Below, piece by piece: positions 52,666 to 63,160 of a stretch of 64,000 bases of DNA. The translations under genes and the position numbers were made by a program. This stretch comes from Dipylidium caninum (lineage: Eukaryota; Platyhelminthes; Cestoda; Cyclophyllidea; Dipylidiidae). The notes beneath the pieces are model-generated. The model ran no database searches. It saw only the letters and a program-made list of their open reading frames with translations, and had not been told where the DNA came from. How positions within the stretch are numbered: the first letter of the stretch is position 1; each line of letters starts with the position of its first letter. Location of the stretch: assembly GCA_017562135.1 (NCBI GenBank), contig QEYB01001583.1, positions 1 through 64,000 of the forward strand. Reading direction: 5' to 3'.

Positions 52666-53060
52666 ACGGTGGATGAGCGCAGTGGACAGACGTAGTGGCG
52701 AGGGTGGTGGAGTATGTGGGGTGGGGGGAGGCGAGGAGGCGAGGAGGGAAGGAGGGGAGAGGAGAGGAGAGTAGACTCGGCTTTGCATGAGGTGAGGCGG
52801 GAGTGTGTGGAATGGGTGTTGAGGTTCCGTTCTGGCGACAAATTATCACGGAGAGGCAGTGGCCTGCAGGTTAATCCACGTGACCAAGGAGAAACAGGCA
52901 GGCAAAAGTCAGGCTGAGCTCGAGCGATGCCACGAAGGCACTTGGGGTGTTTACGAGGGCGCTGAAGTGGTTTCTTGAGACTTCTCTTTGTGCATTCCAT
53001 GTCATGGACGCATTTCGTGCCAGTTTGTCAGTCGATGTGGATGGACGATTCACCCAATGA
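52665..53060 (+). repeat. 3' flank block F and part of H
   Basis: Plus-orientation block F with the G-rich run 'ggggtggggggaggcgagga' near 52,718-52,737. It ends at 'caatgaaccaacgcctgaag', where it meets the 3' end of the minus-strand group B remnant, so two 3' ends face each other. Confidence 0.6.
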
Positions 53061-53460
53061 ACCAACGCCTGAAGTTATTCAATTGCCTCACGTTTGAAAA
53101 ATTTATTGAACAGTTGATTCGGAGAATTGTGGCACGCAGACCGAAGAGGAGGAGGCTGAGCAGTTGATCTTCGTCATACATCACCAAACGGTGTTTGGTG
53201 GTCACTTCGGTGTGAATGAAAATGACACGGTAGATGCCAATTAAGCCGTTGTGCCTCAGTTGCACGGTGAGCATGGTGTCGAGGTCGAAGATGGAGTAGG
53301 CCTTGGAGAGCACTAAGGTTGTCCTAGTTGAGAGGGGGGAACAGAGAAGAGAGCGTGAGACACGCGATTGTGCGTTCAAATGAGACGTGGAGTGGAAGAG
53401 CTCCACGCGCCTACGCGATGCGATAGTCGAAATGGAGATCGCGACAGTTGACGGAGCAGT
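53050..53460 (-). pseudogene. Group B exon 2-exon 3, 5'-truncated
   Basis: The minus strand reads, from 53,457, 'FDCSVNCRDLHFDYRIA' (end of exon 2), then a GT donor, a 90-base intron and the acceptor 'ctctcaactag' (AG at 53,325-53,324). Exon 3 follows: 'TLVLSKAYSIFDLDTMLTVQ', 'RHNGLIGIYRVIFIHTEV', 'KHRLVMYDEDQLLSLLLFGL', 'RATILRINCS'. Exon 3 is open to 53,050. Exon 2 is cut at 53,457 and joined head-to-head to a plus-strand promoter segment. Some substitutions (LIGIYRV for VIGISRV) are unique to this copy. Confidence 0.6.
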
Positions 53461-53563
53461 CGAATTGCCCGTCGGTTGCCGCTGTCGTCTGCAAACGGCA
53501 GAACTCGCGACTAAGTGTGCATTGCCTTTCTGTACACTATGCCAAAGGGCCCTTTTCTTGTCA

Positions 53564-53606
53564 TGTGCAGTCTTCACTAATGGAGGCACTCGTGTGCATA
53601 AATATC
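53564..53606 (+). promoter_or_regulatory. Orphan shared promoter module with intact TATA box
   Basis: 'cttcactaatggaggcactc' and 'gcataaatatcc', almost identical to 37,654-37,695, including about 110 bases upstream. After 'gcagcagcaccca' (53,629) the sequence changes to 'ttggtgagttgagacactag', so the promoter has lost its gene. Transcription from it would enter the CA array and block D. Confidence 0.65.
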
Positions 53607-53635
53607 CACACCAGAATGCAGCAGCACCCATTGGT

Positions 53636-56600
53636 GAGTTGAGACACTAGGATTTAGTCAAAGAGGAAAGCATTCAAGAATGAGAAGGCCTATGAAGCTC
53701 CTGTTGCAATGACTAGAGAGGATATGTTGATTGATTATGATATCAACGCGATGATATAAATAAGAATCGAATGGCATGGGTGAAATGAGGGCGTAAAGTG
53801 GAATTAAGAGGTCGAGTGAGGACTAGAAAGCCCAAAAGGGGCGGCCTTGATCGGACAGCAAATAAACTGGCTTACTTGACACTTCATTTCCTACTTACTT
53901 AGAGTCACGCAGATTTAGCTATCACTGTGGCTGCGCTAACCACAAGCACGCAAACGCACGCACGCACGCACAGGCACATGGGCACAGAAACACGCACGCA
54001 GACAAAGGCACACAGACAAACGCACTCACGGACACACGTATTCATAGACATACGCACCCAAAGCACACACAAGCACAGACACACGCATTCAATGTCATAC
54101 GAATGCACAGACGCACACGCGTGTGCACGCACTCAAACAAATACGTACATACAGAAAGGCACACCTTCGAAATCGAAATTCGGTGCTGAATACTGTTCTG
54201 GCAGAAGTGCCAACCCATGTCTGTCCGTCTGGTTCAAGCGTGTGATCCATCAAAACGACGTGTGACATGAAGTAACCAACTGCACATCCCTCGAGAGGAG
54301 CCCGCACCTACCGCGAAGCACCGCAGGTGGCACTTTCCTGCAAGCGCCAATGTTGGCAGCCGTGGTGACTGGATACGTGAGGTGGTGTTTCGCGCGAGAC
54401 AAACTGGTCACGGAGACGACAGCTCTCGTGGCCTGGTGGGTGGTTGAGAAGTCATGCACTTGTAGGTCGACAATATCTCTCCAAACCAGTAAGAGAAGGC
54501 TGAAGTGTAGTGGCATCGAAGGATGTCAGGTCGGTGTAGATGTGATGCATCAAAGGGCAACTGTGGCCATTTCACACGTCGCCGGCCAAAGCAAGGGTGA
54601 TGAAAGGCGAAGAGAGGCAAAGACAAAAGTGCTCTCCTACTCGGACCAATGCTTGTGTCCTGCCGTGAAGATTGGGTGGGATGCTGACGGTGGGTTGGAA
54701 GGTGGTCTGACAAATGTTTTGCAAATGGGTAGGATGACAATGATTGATGGAAAATCACACAGTTCATTTGGTAACCTTTGAGAAAATCGGTTGTCTCATT
54801 CTCCATTTGCCATATTATCACACTTGCAGCAAGGCCACATTCCATTTCCCAAACCTCAGATCAGGTCAGACAGTCGTCAGTTATTTATCAGTGAGGAGTA
54901 AATAGTTGACGGTTTGACAGCTGCTTGGCGTTTGTTCCGAAGTCGTGTACTTATAGAATAATCATTAAATAAACTCGCGTACATGAATAAACTGTGGCCT
55001 TTGATGGCCTATCTCGGACAGCAAACTTTCATACCTTTCCTAAGCCTTGACTTAAATCATTCATTGCCGCCTTAACCGATTGTTTCAGCGCTACTCACTG
55101 ATATCGCGCCTTCCCTGACCGTGTGCTCCAAACACTCACCAACAATTTAGGCCTCAACCATTTAAGAGGTGCACTTCAAATGAATGATGCGAATCAATCG
55201 TACATGACCCATTGCACGAACTCGGCATTTAAAATGATATTCGCCCACTGTAACAATGATCGCATCCACCAGCAGGAGAGTGAACACCGAGGCCCAATCA
55301 GATTGGTGCGTGACACTCGACAACTCGAATTGAGAGGTTGCTTTTGAGATGTCATCTTCGTCACTTGTCATGATTTGATTGAATGAACATGGTATGAGCA
55401 TATGATATCAGTACATAGTCTCCCTCAGGGACCGAAAAACGGCGAAGACGCGGCCGTTATAATCACCGATCCACCATGTTTACTCACTGCGTTACAAGTA
55501 GCCTGTGAATGTGAAAGTTAAGGCATGTCTGTCGAGTGCAGATCATGGGAAATTCATTTCTCTACTCAGAAGAGAATTGACAGGCACAACTTTCCGAGAG
55601 AATCGGGAGGAGGCCTGGAAATTGCCGAGTGGACGATTACCGCCAAGAGTCCGAGTGTCATGAATGCCTTCATGAGCCTCTTCGTCGCCACACCTGCTCG
55701 AGGCAATGCACTTTACCCGACCCGTAGTCAAACACTTTGCCTGCATGCAAGTCGCTGACACGAAAGGCAACTCACCAAGCTAATTCAAGTGCACACAGGA
55801 TCTTCAACAGCCAAACTCAGGAGGGATGTTGTGACGTAGTGGCGGACGAGTTAGAAGGTAGCCAGGATCAGGAACAAGGGGTTTTCAGCTAGAATCGACC
55901 TTCTGCAGTCAGAGTGGCAGTTAGTTTGAGATTAACTTGACCTGAGGCTTCAAAGTCTCTGAGACATTTGTCATACAAATTGTCAAACGGCTTGTGTTAC
56001 AAGTTCCTCTTTAGCCAAGACAGTTCGGCCCAAACAACTCAGGCGCTAGCGCATCTAATGGTTCGCTCCGCCCCGCAACAAGGCTGAGGCGGCCTCGGAA
56101 TAAGCGCCTCAGAGCAGTTTTTATCATCGCTTACCACACCCGGAGGAGAGCAAACAGTTACGTGACGTCGGAGAGCATCCAGTGCACCAGCTACCGTGCT
56201 GAATCGTGCCGCTTAAAGGAGGAAGAAGGCTAATTTTGTGTTTGCTTGCTTGATTCTTGTCTGTTTCCACGTGGTCAGGTGAGTCAACGTGCAGGTCACC
56301 TGGCACTCTGTGACAATTTATGGTCGGAAAGATTCTCACCGCCCAGTCCACACATTCGTGCCACACGTCTGCATAAGCTGATTCTTCTCTTCTCTCCAAT
56401 GTTCACCACTTTCGCCGCCATGTCTGCCCACCGCGCTCATCCGCCGTCCGTGAGTTAATAAGAAAAAGAAGAGAAAGTAGAACAAGTAAAGGGGGAGCGT
56501 CAACTCCTCATATGCATTTATCTATGGTCTCCATCCCAAATGGTATATATTTTAGTCGTGGTAACAAGAGAAACGGAGGAGACAGGCACGTATGCCACTT

Positions 56601-57060
56601 TCATTTCATGCGTAGTAGCTGCAGTGGCAATTTTCGCCGCTTCTACCTTTATGATCAAGGCTTCTTCTTCTTTTTCTTTTTCTTCTTCTTCTTCTTCTTC
56701 TTCGTCGTTGTCGTCGTGGTCGACTTAATGAGGAGCACATTGTTTTAGAATCATTTGTTTCGTGATTCGCATGATACTGCATGACGTATCATTGTGCTGC
56801 CCTCGTGTGTAAGGCACACTCTATTTCAACTGTGAAACTTATACCTTCGGAGTTGCACGTATGCGTACGAGCTCACCTTTAAGTTGCTTAATTGTCTGGT
56901 GCTATTTCTTCAGAATTCATTTGCACGGCCTTCACGATCACCGTTGACGGTTTATAAGGCGCATCTTACGTCTCTGTGGTTCGACCACAAGCATTGCACA
57001 GGGAGTTTAAACGCAGGCAACTATTGAGTGTTGACTCTACCAGTATACAATTCCATGCCT
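53636..57060 (+). repeat. Third copy of the array unit (left part)
   Basis: Parallels 6,545-10,180 and 21,740-25,180 in the same order: spacer, CA array 53,940-54,160, block D, HWAVF-exon remnant (55,160-55,370), spacer with two deletions, tail fragment (56,230-56,655, minus), (TTC)n (56,660-56,720). It contains fewer extra single bases than the 6-10 kb copy. Confidence 0.8.
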
Positions 57061-57342
57061 GCCATGTGACCGCCTCACTCCGACATGGCAAACAGGCTGT
57101 CTTACCTGACAAAAGGTAACCTTGCTGATGCTCGCTCATTACAGTGGCCTTCGCTCCCCCGCACACGCCAAGTCACCGACACGAAGGCTGCGCTTGAAGC
57201 GTGCGCGGTTGGGGAATCAGACGACGCTGAGCAGAAACGGAACATACTCACGCGAGACCATCACACGGAGGTTTCAAAAACGACGATGAACTGGGGGTAC
57301 ATTGCCCTTCCTTTTACCATGCCACGAGACCGTTTTCTTGCC

Positions 57343-57383
57343 GTGTGCAGTCAACTAATGGACACCCTCACCTGCATGAATAG
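57343..57383 (+). promoter_or_regulatory. Shared promoter module, TATA-like core changed
   Basis: 'tcaactaatggacaccctca' is followed by 'gcatgaatagcc': TAAATA has become TGAATA, and 'gtcttaactaa' has lost three bases. It stands about 37 bases before the ATG at 57,419, the best-preserved plus-strand gene, so that gene's promoter may be weak. Confidence 0.6.
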
Positions 57384-57418
57384 CCGCACAAAAATTTAGC
57401 AGCATCCATCCATTCGGA

Positions 57419-58430
57419 ATGCACGTCAGCGCACCAGTCAAACTCCTCCTCCTCCTCCTCCTTCTCCTCGCCCTGGCTATTGCCTGTACTTCCGCAGAGG
57501 AGGAGAAGAGGTTGCACTTCTACTCTGACTACAGTCCAATGAGTAAGCACCCGTTTCATCTCTGTCCGCATTGCATGACAACTGACACCCGCCACCCACC
57601 CCTCCGCCTAACTCGCTTTCTCCCCGCAGGTCGCTGTCCGTCTCGCGCCTACGACGTCGAGGCCGTCACCAAGACCATCGCCCACCTCGTCCACACTGGC
57701 TATAAGGCGTTGTGCATCAAATGGTCTTATTTCAATGAAGATTGGCGTGGCGACGACACCATCGTCTCGTGGAGTTCGGATTGTCAAGGGGTCTCGCAGT
57801 CAAAAATGCAATTCGAATGCTTTGTAGAGGGACGTAATTTGAGCTTCACACGCTGTTGCACGGACTCGGGTCCGCCTCAGCATGTTACCCCATCCTCTCA
57901 ACTTGCATGCCTCGCCTCGCCTCGCCTCTAACTGAGAACATCTTACAACGCCTCGCATCTTCCACCTTCAATTCTCCCTTTGTATCGTCTGTTTTGCTTC
58001 CGGATACGAAAGATACCAGGCAGCGTGAAGAGTGGCGACACGATTTCACCGCTCTCTTCAACCTTCCTGCAAGATGTAAGCAGACGTACACGGAGAAGAA
58101 CGCCTTCGTCATCAGTCACGTCTTCATCCTCGTCGACGCGAAGGTGCAGCCCAACAATGTGCTGCGCATCAACAGGGTGAAGCAGCTGCAAGCCGAGGTG
58201 AGGTCCACACACGTGAAGGTTCCTCATGACTCTGAGGAAGTGCGTGCAGTGGTGGAGAGTGGCATACGTGCCTATCTCCTCCGTTTCGCCTGTAACCACG
58301 GCTAAATTATATACCATTTCGGGTGGAGACCATTGACAAGTGCATGTGAAAGTTTACGCTACTCGTCTTTGTTCTCCTCGTCCTATTATTATTTTCCTTC
58401 TCCTTCTGCTTAACCAGCAAATGGAGGATG
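57419..58430 (+). CDS. Group A gp50-like gene, nearly intact
   Basis: Exon 1 (57,419-57,542): MHVSAPVKLLLLLLLLLALA signal peptide, then 'SAEEEKRLHFYSDYSPM'. Intron 1 (87 bases) is phase 1, ATGA|GTAAGC to CCCCGCAG. Exon 2 (57,630-57,869): 'RCPSRAYDVEAVTKTIAHLV', 'GYKALCIKWSYFNEDWRGDD', 'MQFECFVEGRNLSFTRCC', with a GG|GTCC donor. Exon 3 near 58,082-58,305: 'YTEKNAFVISHVFILVDAKV', 'VLRINRVKQLQAEVRSTHVK', 'VVESGIRAYLLRFACNHG', stop. No acceptor I can see joins exon 3 in the right phase, which suggests a one-base error or defect. A hydrophobic tail ('LLVFVLLVLLLFSFSFCLT', 58,352-58,410) lies beyond the stop in another frame. Probable secreted antigen if functional. Confidence 0.6.
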
Positions 58431-58494
58431 AGCGCGGTGGGCAGACATCGTGGCGAGAGTGGTGGAGTTTGCGGGATGGGGAGGAGAGAGGCAC

Positions 58495-58765
58495 AACGGC
58501 GTAATTGGCATCTCCCGTGTCACCTTCATTCACAGCGAAGTGACCGCCAAACACCGTTTGGTGATGTATGACGAAGATCAACTGCGCAGCCTCCTCCTCT
58601 TCGGTCTGCGTGCCACAATTCTCCGAATCAACTGTTCAATACACCTTCGAACGTACTTACTATTCAACTCCTCTGACATGTAGAATGAAGATGGCTTTGC
58701 GAAGCAGGAGACCCTCTCGTTCTGCCTACTCTGAGGACAGGTTGTGCAGCGGGTCGCCCTTCTGA
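58495..58765 (+). pseudogene. Group B exon 3 fragment
   Basis: Same abrupt start as 26,560 ('gcacaacggcgtaattggca'), directly after the 3' flank of the gene at 57,419. It reads 'VIGISRVTFIHSEVTAKHRL' and 'LRATILRINCSIHLRTY', with a variant end 'LLFNSSDM'. Its end at about 58,766 is joined to the intron 1 region of a further group B copy. Confidence 0.65.
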
Positions 58766-58766
58766 A

Positions 58767-59427
58767 CATCCATTTCGCCACAGGTGACGCATTGTGTGGT
58801 GCCTGAAATCAGGAAGGCCAATTCATCAGGCATTTGTGTTGCAGGCGCTTGACCCAATTCCCGGTCTTGATATGATGCGATGAATGAGAATGTGGAATAT
58901 TTGCTGGCGCGCAGTTCGAAGGCGATGACAATTCGAAGGAGTTACAAAGACGAAACGTGGACACTCGACTCAGCTACGGTCTCGTCGAGGGCCAATTGTA
59001 CACTCTCTGTCAACCGCTCCTGCAATTCGACTGCTCCGTCAACTGGCGCGATCTCCATTTCGACGATCGCATCGGGTAGGCGCGTGGAGCTCATCCATCC
59101 ACGTCTCATTTGAACGCACAATCGCGTGTCTCACGCTCTCTTCTCTGTTTCCCCCTATCAACTAGGACAACCGTGGTTCTCTCCAAGGCCTACTCCAACC
59201 TCCACCTCGACACCATGCTCACCTTGCAACTGAGGCACAACGGCGTAATTGGCATCTCCCGTGTCACCTTCATTCACAGCGAAGTGACCGCCAAACACCG
59301 TTTGGTGATGTATGATGAAGATCAAATGCGCAGACTCCTCCTCTTCGGTCTGCGTGCCGCAATTCTCCGAATCAACTGTTCAATAAACCTTCGAACGTAC
59401 TTACCATCGAAATCCTCTGCCATGTAG
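58767..59427 (+). pseudogene. Group B gp50-like gene, exons 2-3 without exon 1
   Basis: Part of intron 1 (from 'catttcgccacag') leads to the acceptor at 58,841-58,844 and exon 2 (58,845-59,075). This exon has two early TGA codons, then 'YDAMNENVEYLLA', 'KDETWTLDS', and after a one-base shift near 59,030 'FDCSVNWRDLHFDDRIG'. Intron 2 (59,076-59,165, 90 bases) joins perfectly in phase 2 to exon 3: 'TVVLSKAYSNLHLDTMLTLQ', 'GVIGISRVTFIHSEVTAKHR', 'LRINCSINLRTYLPSKSSAM'. Exon 1 is missing but present in the 39,143 copy, so the two together show the ancestral three-exon group B gene. Confidence 0.6.
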
Positions 59428-59539
59428 AATGAAGATGGCTTTGCGAAGCAGGAGACCCTCTCGTTCTGCCTACTCTGAGGACAGGTTGTGCAGCGGGTCG
59501 CCCTTCTGAATAGGTGGTTTGAGGAAGAGGGGCGACGTG

Positions 59540-60240
59540 TTGTGTGCTTTAGCCACCACACGGCTGACAGTAAAGTGCAGCCTTCTCGTGGGCTCGGGGT
59601 GGGTGGGTGGGTGGGGGATGAGCTTAGACGAGAGTTGTTTCGACAACATGTGCGGTAGGTCTCGTTTGGAAGAGTGGCGCTTGAAGGTGTGACGATGAAG
59701 GCGGTCGCAGAGTGGGAAGCGATTAACTCGGCATAGCTGGGGTGGGAAAGCGTGAATGGGTGAAATGCGTCATCACTAAGAACCATGTTTATCGGGTAAC
59801 GCAAGAACTTAATTCGACAGTAGACCGGGGTCAGTTCACTCAGCTGAACACCACACTTCTTTCAAATACTGGCCCATTTTAAATGTTGACACTCCATTTG
59901 TTTTCACCTCGTCAAGCCGTAGTGCCTCTTCTTAGTGTCATGCGAGTGTCCAGTAAGGAACACTTTTTTGCGCTCAAGGCAAGAAATGAAAATGATTTCG
60001 GGGCTGAAGGGTGCACAATAAAATCGCCTCATGTGTTTGAAGGACTGAGCCAGCGTGTTTCCACACAAACACGTACTTCATGCCGATGAATCTCGTGGCG
60101 CTGACGACTCCTTCCCACTGACAAAGCAGTTCATATGGGAAAGAGGTGGACTTTGATATGCGCGCTAAGCAAGTCTACCTCCACAAGTGAGGCAATTGAA
60201 TAACTTCATGCGTTTTATCATTGGGTGAATCGTTCATCCA
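59540..60240. repeat. Blocks E and H, with G deleted
   Basis: Block E (GGGT run 59,597-59,620) runs to 'cactaagaacc' at about 59,783, then jumps to 'atgtttatcgggtaacgcaa', skipping all of block G (about 800 bases relative to 39,800-40,605). Block H follows to 60,240. Confidence 0.65.
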
Positions 60241-60579
60241 CATCGACTGACAAACTGGCACGAAATGCGTCCATGACATGGAAGGCACAACGAGAAGTCT
60301 CAAGAAACCACTTCAGCGCCCTCGTAAACACCCCAAGTGCCTTCGTGGCATCGCTCGAGCTCAGCCTGACTTTTGCCTGCCTGTTTCTCCTTGTCACGTG
60401 GATTAACCTGCAGGCCACTGCCTCTCCGTGATAATTTTTCGCCAGAACGGAACCTCAACACCCATTCCACACACTCCCGCCTCACCTCATGCAAAGCCGA
60501 GTCTACTCTCCTCTCCTCTCCCTCCTTCCCTCCTCGCCTCCTCGCCTCCCACCCCACATACTCCACCACCCTCGCCACT

Positions 60580-61529
60580 ACGTCTGTCCACTGCGCTCAT
60601 CCACCGTTCTGCTAGTTAGGAACACAGGAGAGGCAGTAGAAGAACAAGGAAAGGAGGAGCGTACACACGCCACACGCGTTTGTCTATGGCCTTCATCCAA
60701 AAAAGTATACATTTTTGTCGTGGTAGCAGGCGAAACGGAGAAGGTAGGCACGTATGCCACTCTCCACCACTGCACACAATTCATCGCTGTCCCGAAGAAT
60801 CGTCACGTGTTTGGACTTCACCTCGGCGTGAAACTGCTTTTACCTGGTTGATGCGGAGGACGTCGTTGTGCTGCACCTTCGCGCCGACGAGGAAGCTGAG
60901 GGTGGCGATAACGAAGGCGTTCTCTCTCCGTGTGCCTTCGCTTAACTCTTGCGGGGATGCAGAAGAAGGCTCTGGTTATAGGCGACACGATGCGAAGCGA
61001 AGCAGGGCGAGGTATGTAAGTGGGGAGGGTAGAGTAACCTACTGAGGGGGACCCGAATTGGAGTAACTGCGTGTGAAGCTCAAATTTCGTCCCTCGACGG
61101 AGCATTTGGAATTTTATTTCTGACGGCGACACCTCATGACAATGCGAAGTCCACGAGACGATGGTATCATCACCTCGCCACACTTCGTTGAAGTAAGGCC
61201 AAATGATGGACAACGCCTTATAGCCAATTTCGACGAGGTGGGCGATGTTCTCTGTGATGGCGTCGACGTCGTAGGTGCGAAACGGACAGCGGCCCGCTGG
61301 AAAAGAAAGAGATAGACGGAGGGGTGGGTGGCGGGGGGCGGGGGACGGGTGGCGATTGCCAGAAAGGGAGAAAGGGACTTTTACTCATGGGACTGGTGTT
61401 GGAGTAGAAGTGTACCCTCTCCTTCTCTGCAGACGAGCAGACAGTAGCCAGGGCGAGGAGGAGAAGGACGAGGACGAGGACGAGGAGGCGGCGAGGGAGG
61501 AGGAGGTCGACGGGTGCGCTAGCGTGCAT
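60580..61529 (-). pseudogene. Group A gp50-like copy, intact signal exon, frameshifted exons 2 and 3
   Basis: Exon 1 (61,529-61,388) is intact: MHASAPVDLLLPRRLLVLVL, a long Leu/Val core, then 'AEKERVHFYSNTSPM', donor ATGA|GTAAAA. Exon 2 (61,296-61,053) reads 'AHLVEIGYKALSIIWPYFNE' and 'DDTIVSWTSHCHEVSPSEIK', but an extra base in 'ggagcatttggaatt' shifts the last part. In exon 3 'cggagaagaacgcc' has become 'cggagagagaacgcc', shifting it from the start. The exon 1 N-terminus (MHASAP) is closer to the plus-strand type (MHVSAP) than to the other minus copies (MHANAT), hinting at exchange between subtypes. Both shifts sit in short runs and could be sequencing errors. Confidence 0.65.
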
Positions 61530-61562
61530 TGTGAGGGGATGGGTGCTGCTGCATTGTGTCGC

Positions 61563-61600
61563 GCCTATTAATGCAGGCGAGTGTGTCCATTAGTGAAGAC
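61563..61600 (-). promoter_or_regulatory. Shared promoter module (TTAATA)
   Basis: Minus-strand 'cttcactaatggacacactc' followed by 'cgcctgcattaataggcgcg', about 34 bases from the ATG at 61,529. The TTAATA core is as in the other two minus-strand copies. Confidence 0.6.
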
Positions 61601-61609
61601 TTTACACGG

Positions 61610-62270
61610 CAAGCAAACGGGCCAATCGCTGGCCCTGAGGCGGTTTTCTAGCATTTTGTCGGCAGCAGACGACAGTAGCTGCTTTCCTCTAGCCTTCGTC
61701 CACAAAACGATTTGTGCTTTTTGGGTACCTCCGTGAGATGGCCTCATGTAAGGACGTCGTCTTATTCCCCCAACCGTCATCGCTGCAAGCGCCTCCCCCG
61801 TATCTGTAACTTAATCGGCTGGATGGATCGAAGGCCACTGCAAAAGAGCGCGCATCAACAGAGTCAACTGTTGTCTTTTAAGACAGCTTATTTAACATGG
61901 TGGAGGCAGTCGGTCACCTGACTAGCATGCTTTCGTGTGCTGGACGCACGCTGTGGTAGGAATCCATTCTCTTGCTTCTTACACTCCCCTCTGCCGATGA
62001 CATCATGCTGAAGTGCTTGGAGGGGGAGGAGAAGCAGGTTAACGCGTCGTGTGTTCCTCCATTTGCCTCCCAAGACTGCCGGCGAATAAAGATTTGAAGG
62101 CAGACGATGATGTCGAAACTGCAAGGCAACGTATTTACTCTTCCCTTTGTTCAAGTCAGTGGTGCAGACGAGCCTCTATGCCAGTAATAACTGTGGATCT
62201 CCGTCGACATTTGGTACTGACCCTCAACAGCAGTGTGTAAACATGATTGATAGCCTTTAATTGTCTCTAA
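61610..62270 (-). repeat. Upstream block U (minus orientation)
   Basis: Same as 14,210-14,830, with the loss of 'cactcccttggcggc' near 61,757. It ends at 'accctcaacagcagtgtgta', then short spacer sequence shared with 29,800-29,860. Confidence 0.6.
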
Positions 62271-62299
62271 TTAGGAAATTCTCTTACTCTCCTCAAGAC

Positions 62300-62920
62300 T
62301 TCAGGCATCCTCGCCGACGTGAAGGTGCAGTAAAACGACGTGCTGCGAAGCTTTATTAGAGGACAGTGGATGGGCGCGGCGGGCAGACATAGTAGCGTTG
62401 GTGGTGGACTTTTGTGGAGGAGAGTAGAATCCGAGTGGACAGAGGTGTAGCGGGAATGTGTACAGTGGGCGTCGAGGTTCTTTTCGACAGAAACCTGTCA
62501 AGGAGAGCCAAGTGGCCTGCAGGTTGACCAACCTGACAACCTGGAAGCCTGTTAGTGGCAGGCAGGAAGGCAGGCAAATGTCTGCCCGCATCCTCTTCAA
62601 AGCGGCACACTTCAACACTTGGTGGGTCAAGCAAAGCCTCGAAGGCAGTTGAAATGTTGTCGAGGACACTGAAGTAGTTTCATGAGGTTTCGCCTTGTTT
62701 CGTTCTATGCCTTGGTGAATGTCGCGTTTTGTTTTGTAGGTTCAAGCGGATAGAAAGTAAGTTCTGCTGAACCAATTGGTGTAGATGTTAATTTCCGTCG
62801 CTAGTCAGTCGAGACTCTGCGGCACGGAGTTGGTGTCTCGAAGATAACATTTTGCCTCAGACTTCCAAACACATGACGCGATTTCATTGTGTCCGCTCCG
62901 CCTCGACTGCCTAGCGATCA
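62300..62920 (+). pseudogene. Exon 3 piece with diverged F and H blocks
   Basis: Parallels 29,860-30,490: 'GILADVKVQ' with a stop, jump to the flank at 'gatgggcgcggcgggcagac', then blocks F and H and the (CAGTT)n repeat at 62,923-62,955. Confidence 0.5.
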
Positions 62921-62982
62921 TCTTCAGTTCAGTTCAGTTGAGTTCAGTTCAGTTTCCAAGGCGGGAGTTGTGGCTTGAACAG

Positions 62983-63160
62983 AAAACAGTCTTCGTTAAT
63001 GGACACTTGGAAGGCATAAAGACTTGCACAACACCTCGGCGGTCGGCAACAACCATCTCCCGTGTCACCTTCATTCGCAGCGAAGTGACCGAGAAGCACT
63101 ATTTGGCACCGAAGTCGAAGAAGAATTCTTCATTCGTGGTTGATGGATGAGGCTGTGTCC
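62983..63160 (+). pseudogene. Promoter module fused to exon 3 piece
   Basis: Same fusion as 30,560: 'cttcgttaatggacacttgg', 'gcataaagac', 'cggcaacaacc', then 'atctcccgtgtcaccttcat'. Here the exon piece ends after about 60 bases at 'gtgaccgagaagcac' and joins the inverted 50.1 kb type sequence. Confidence 0.55.
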
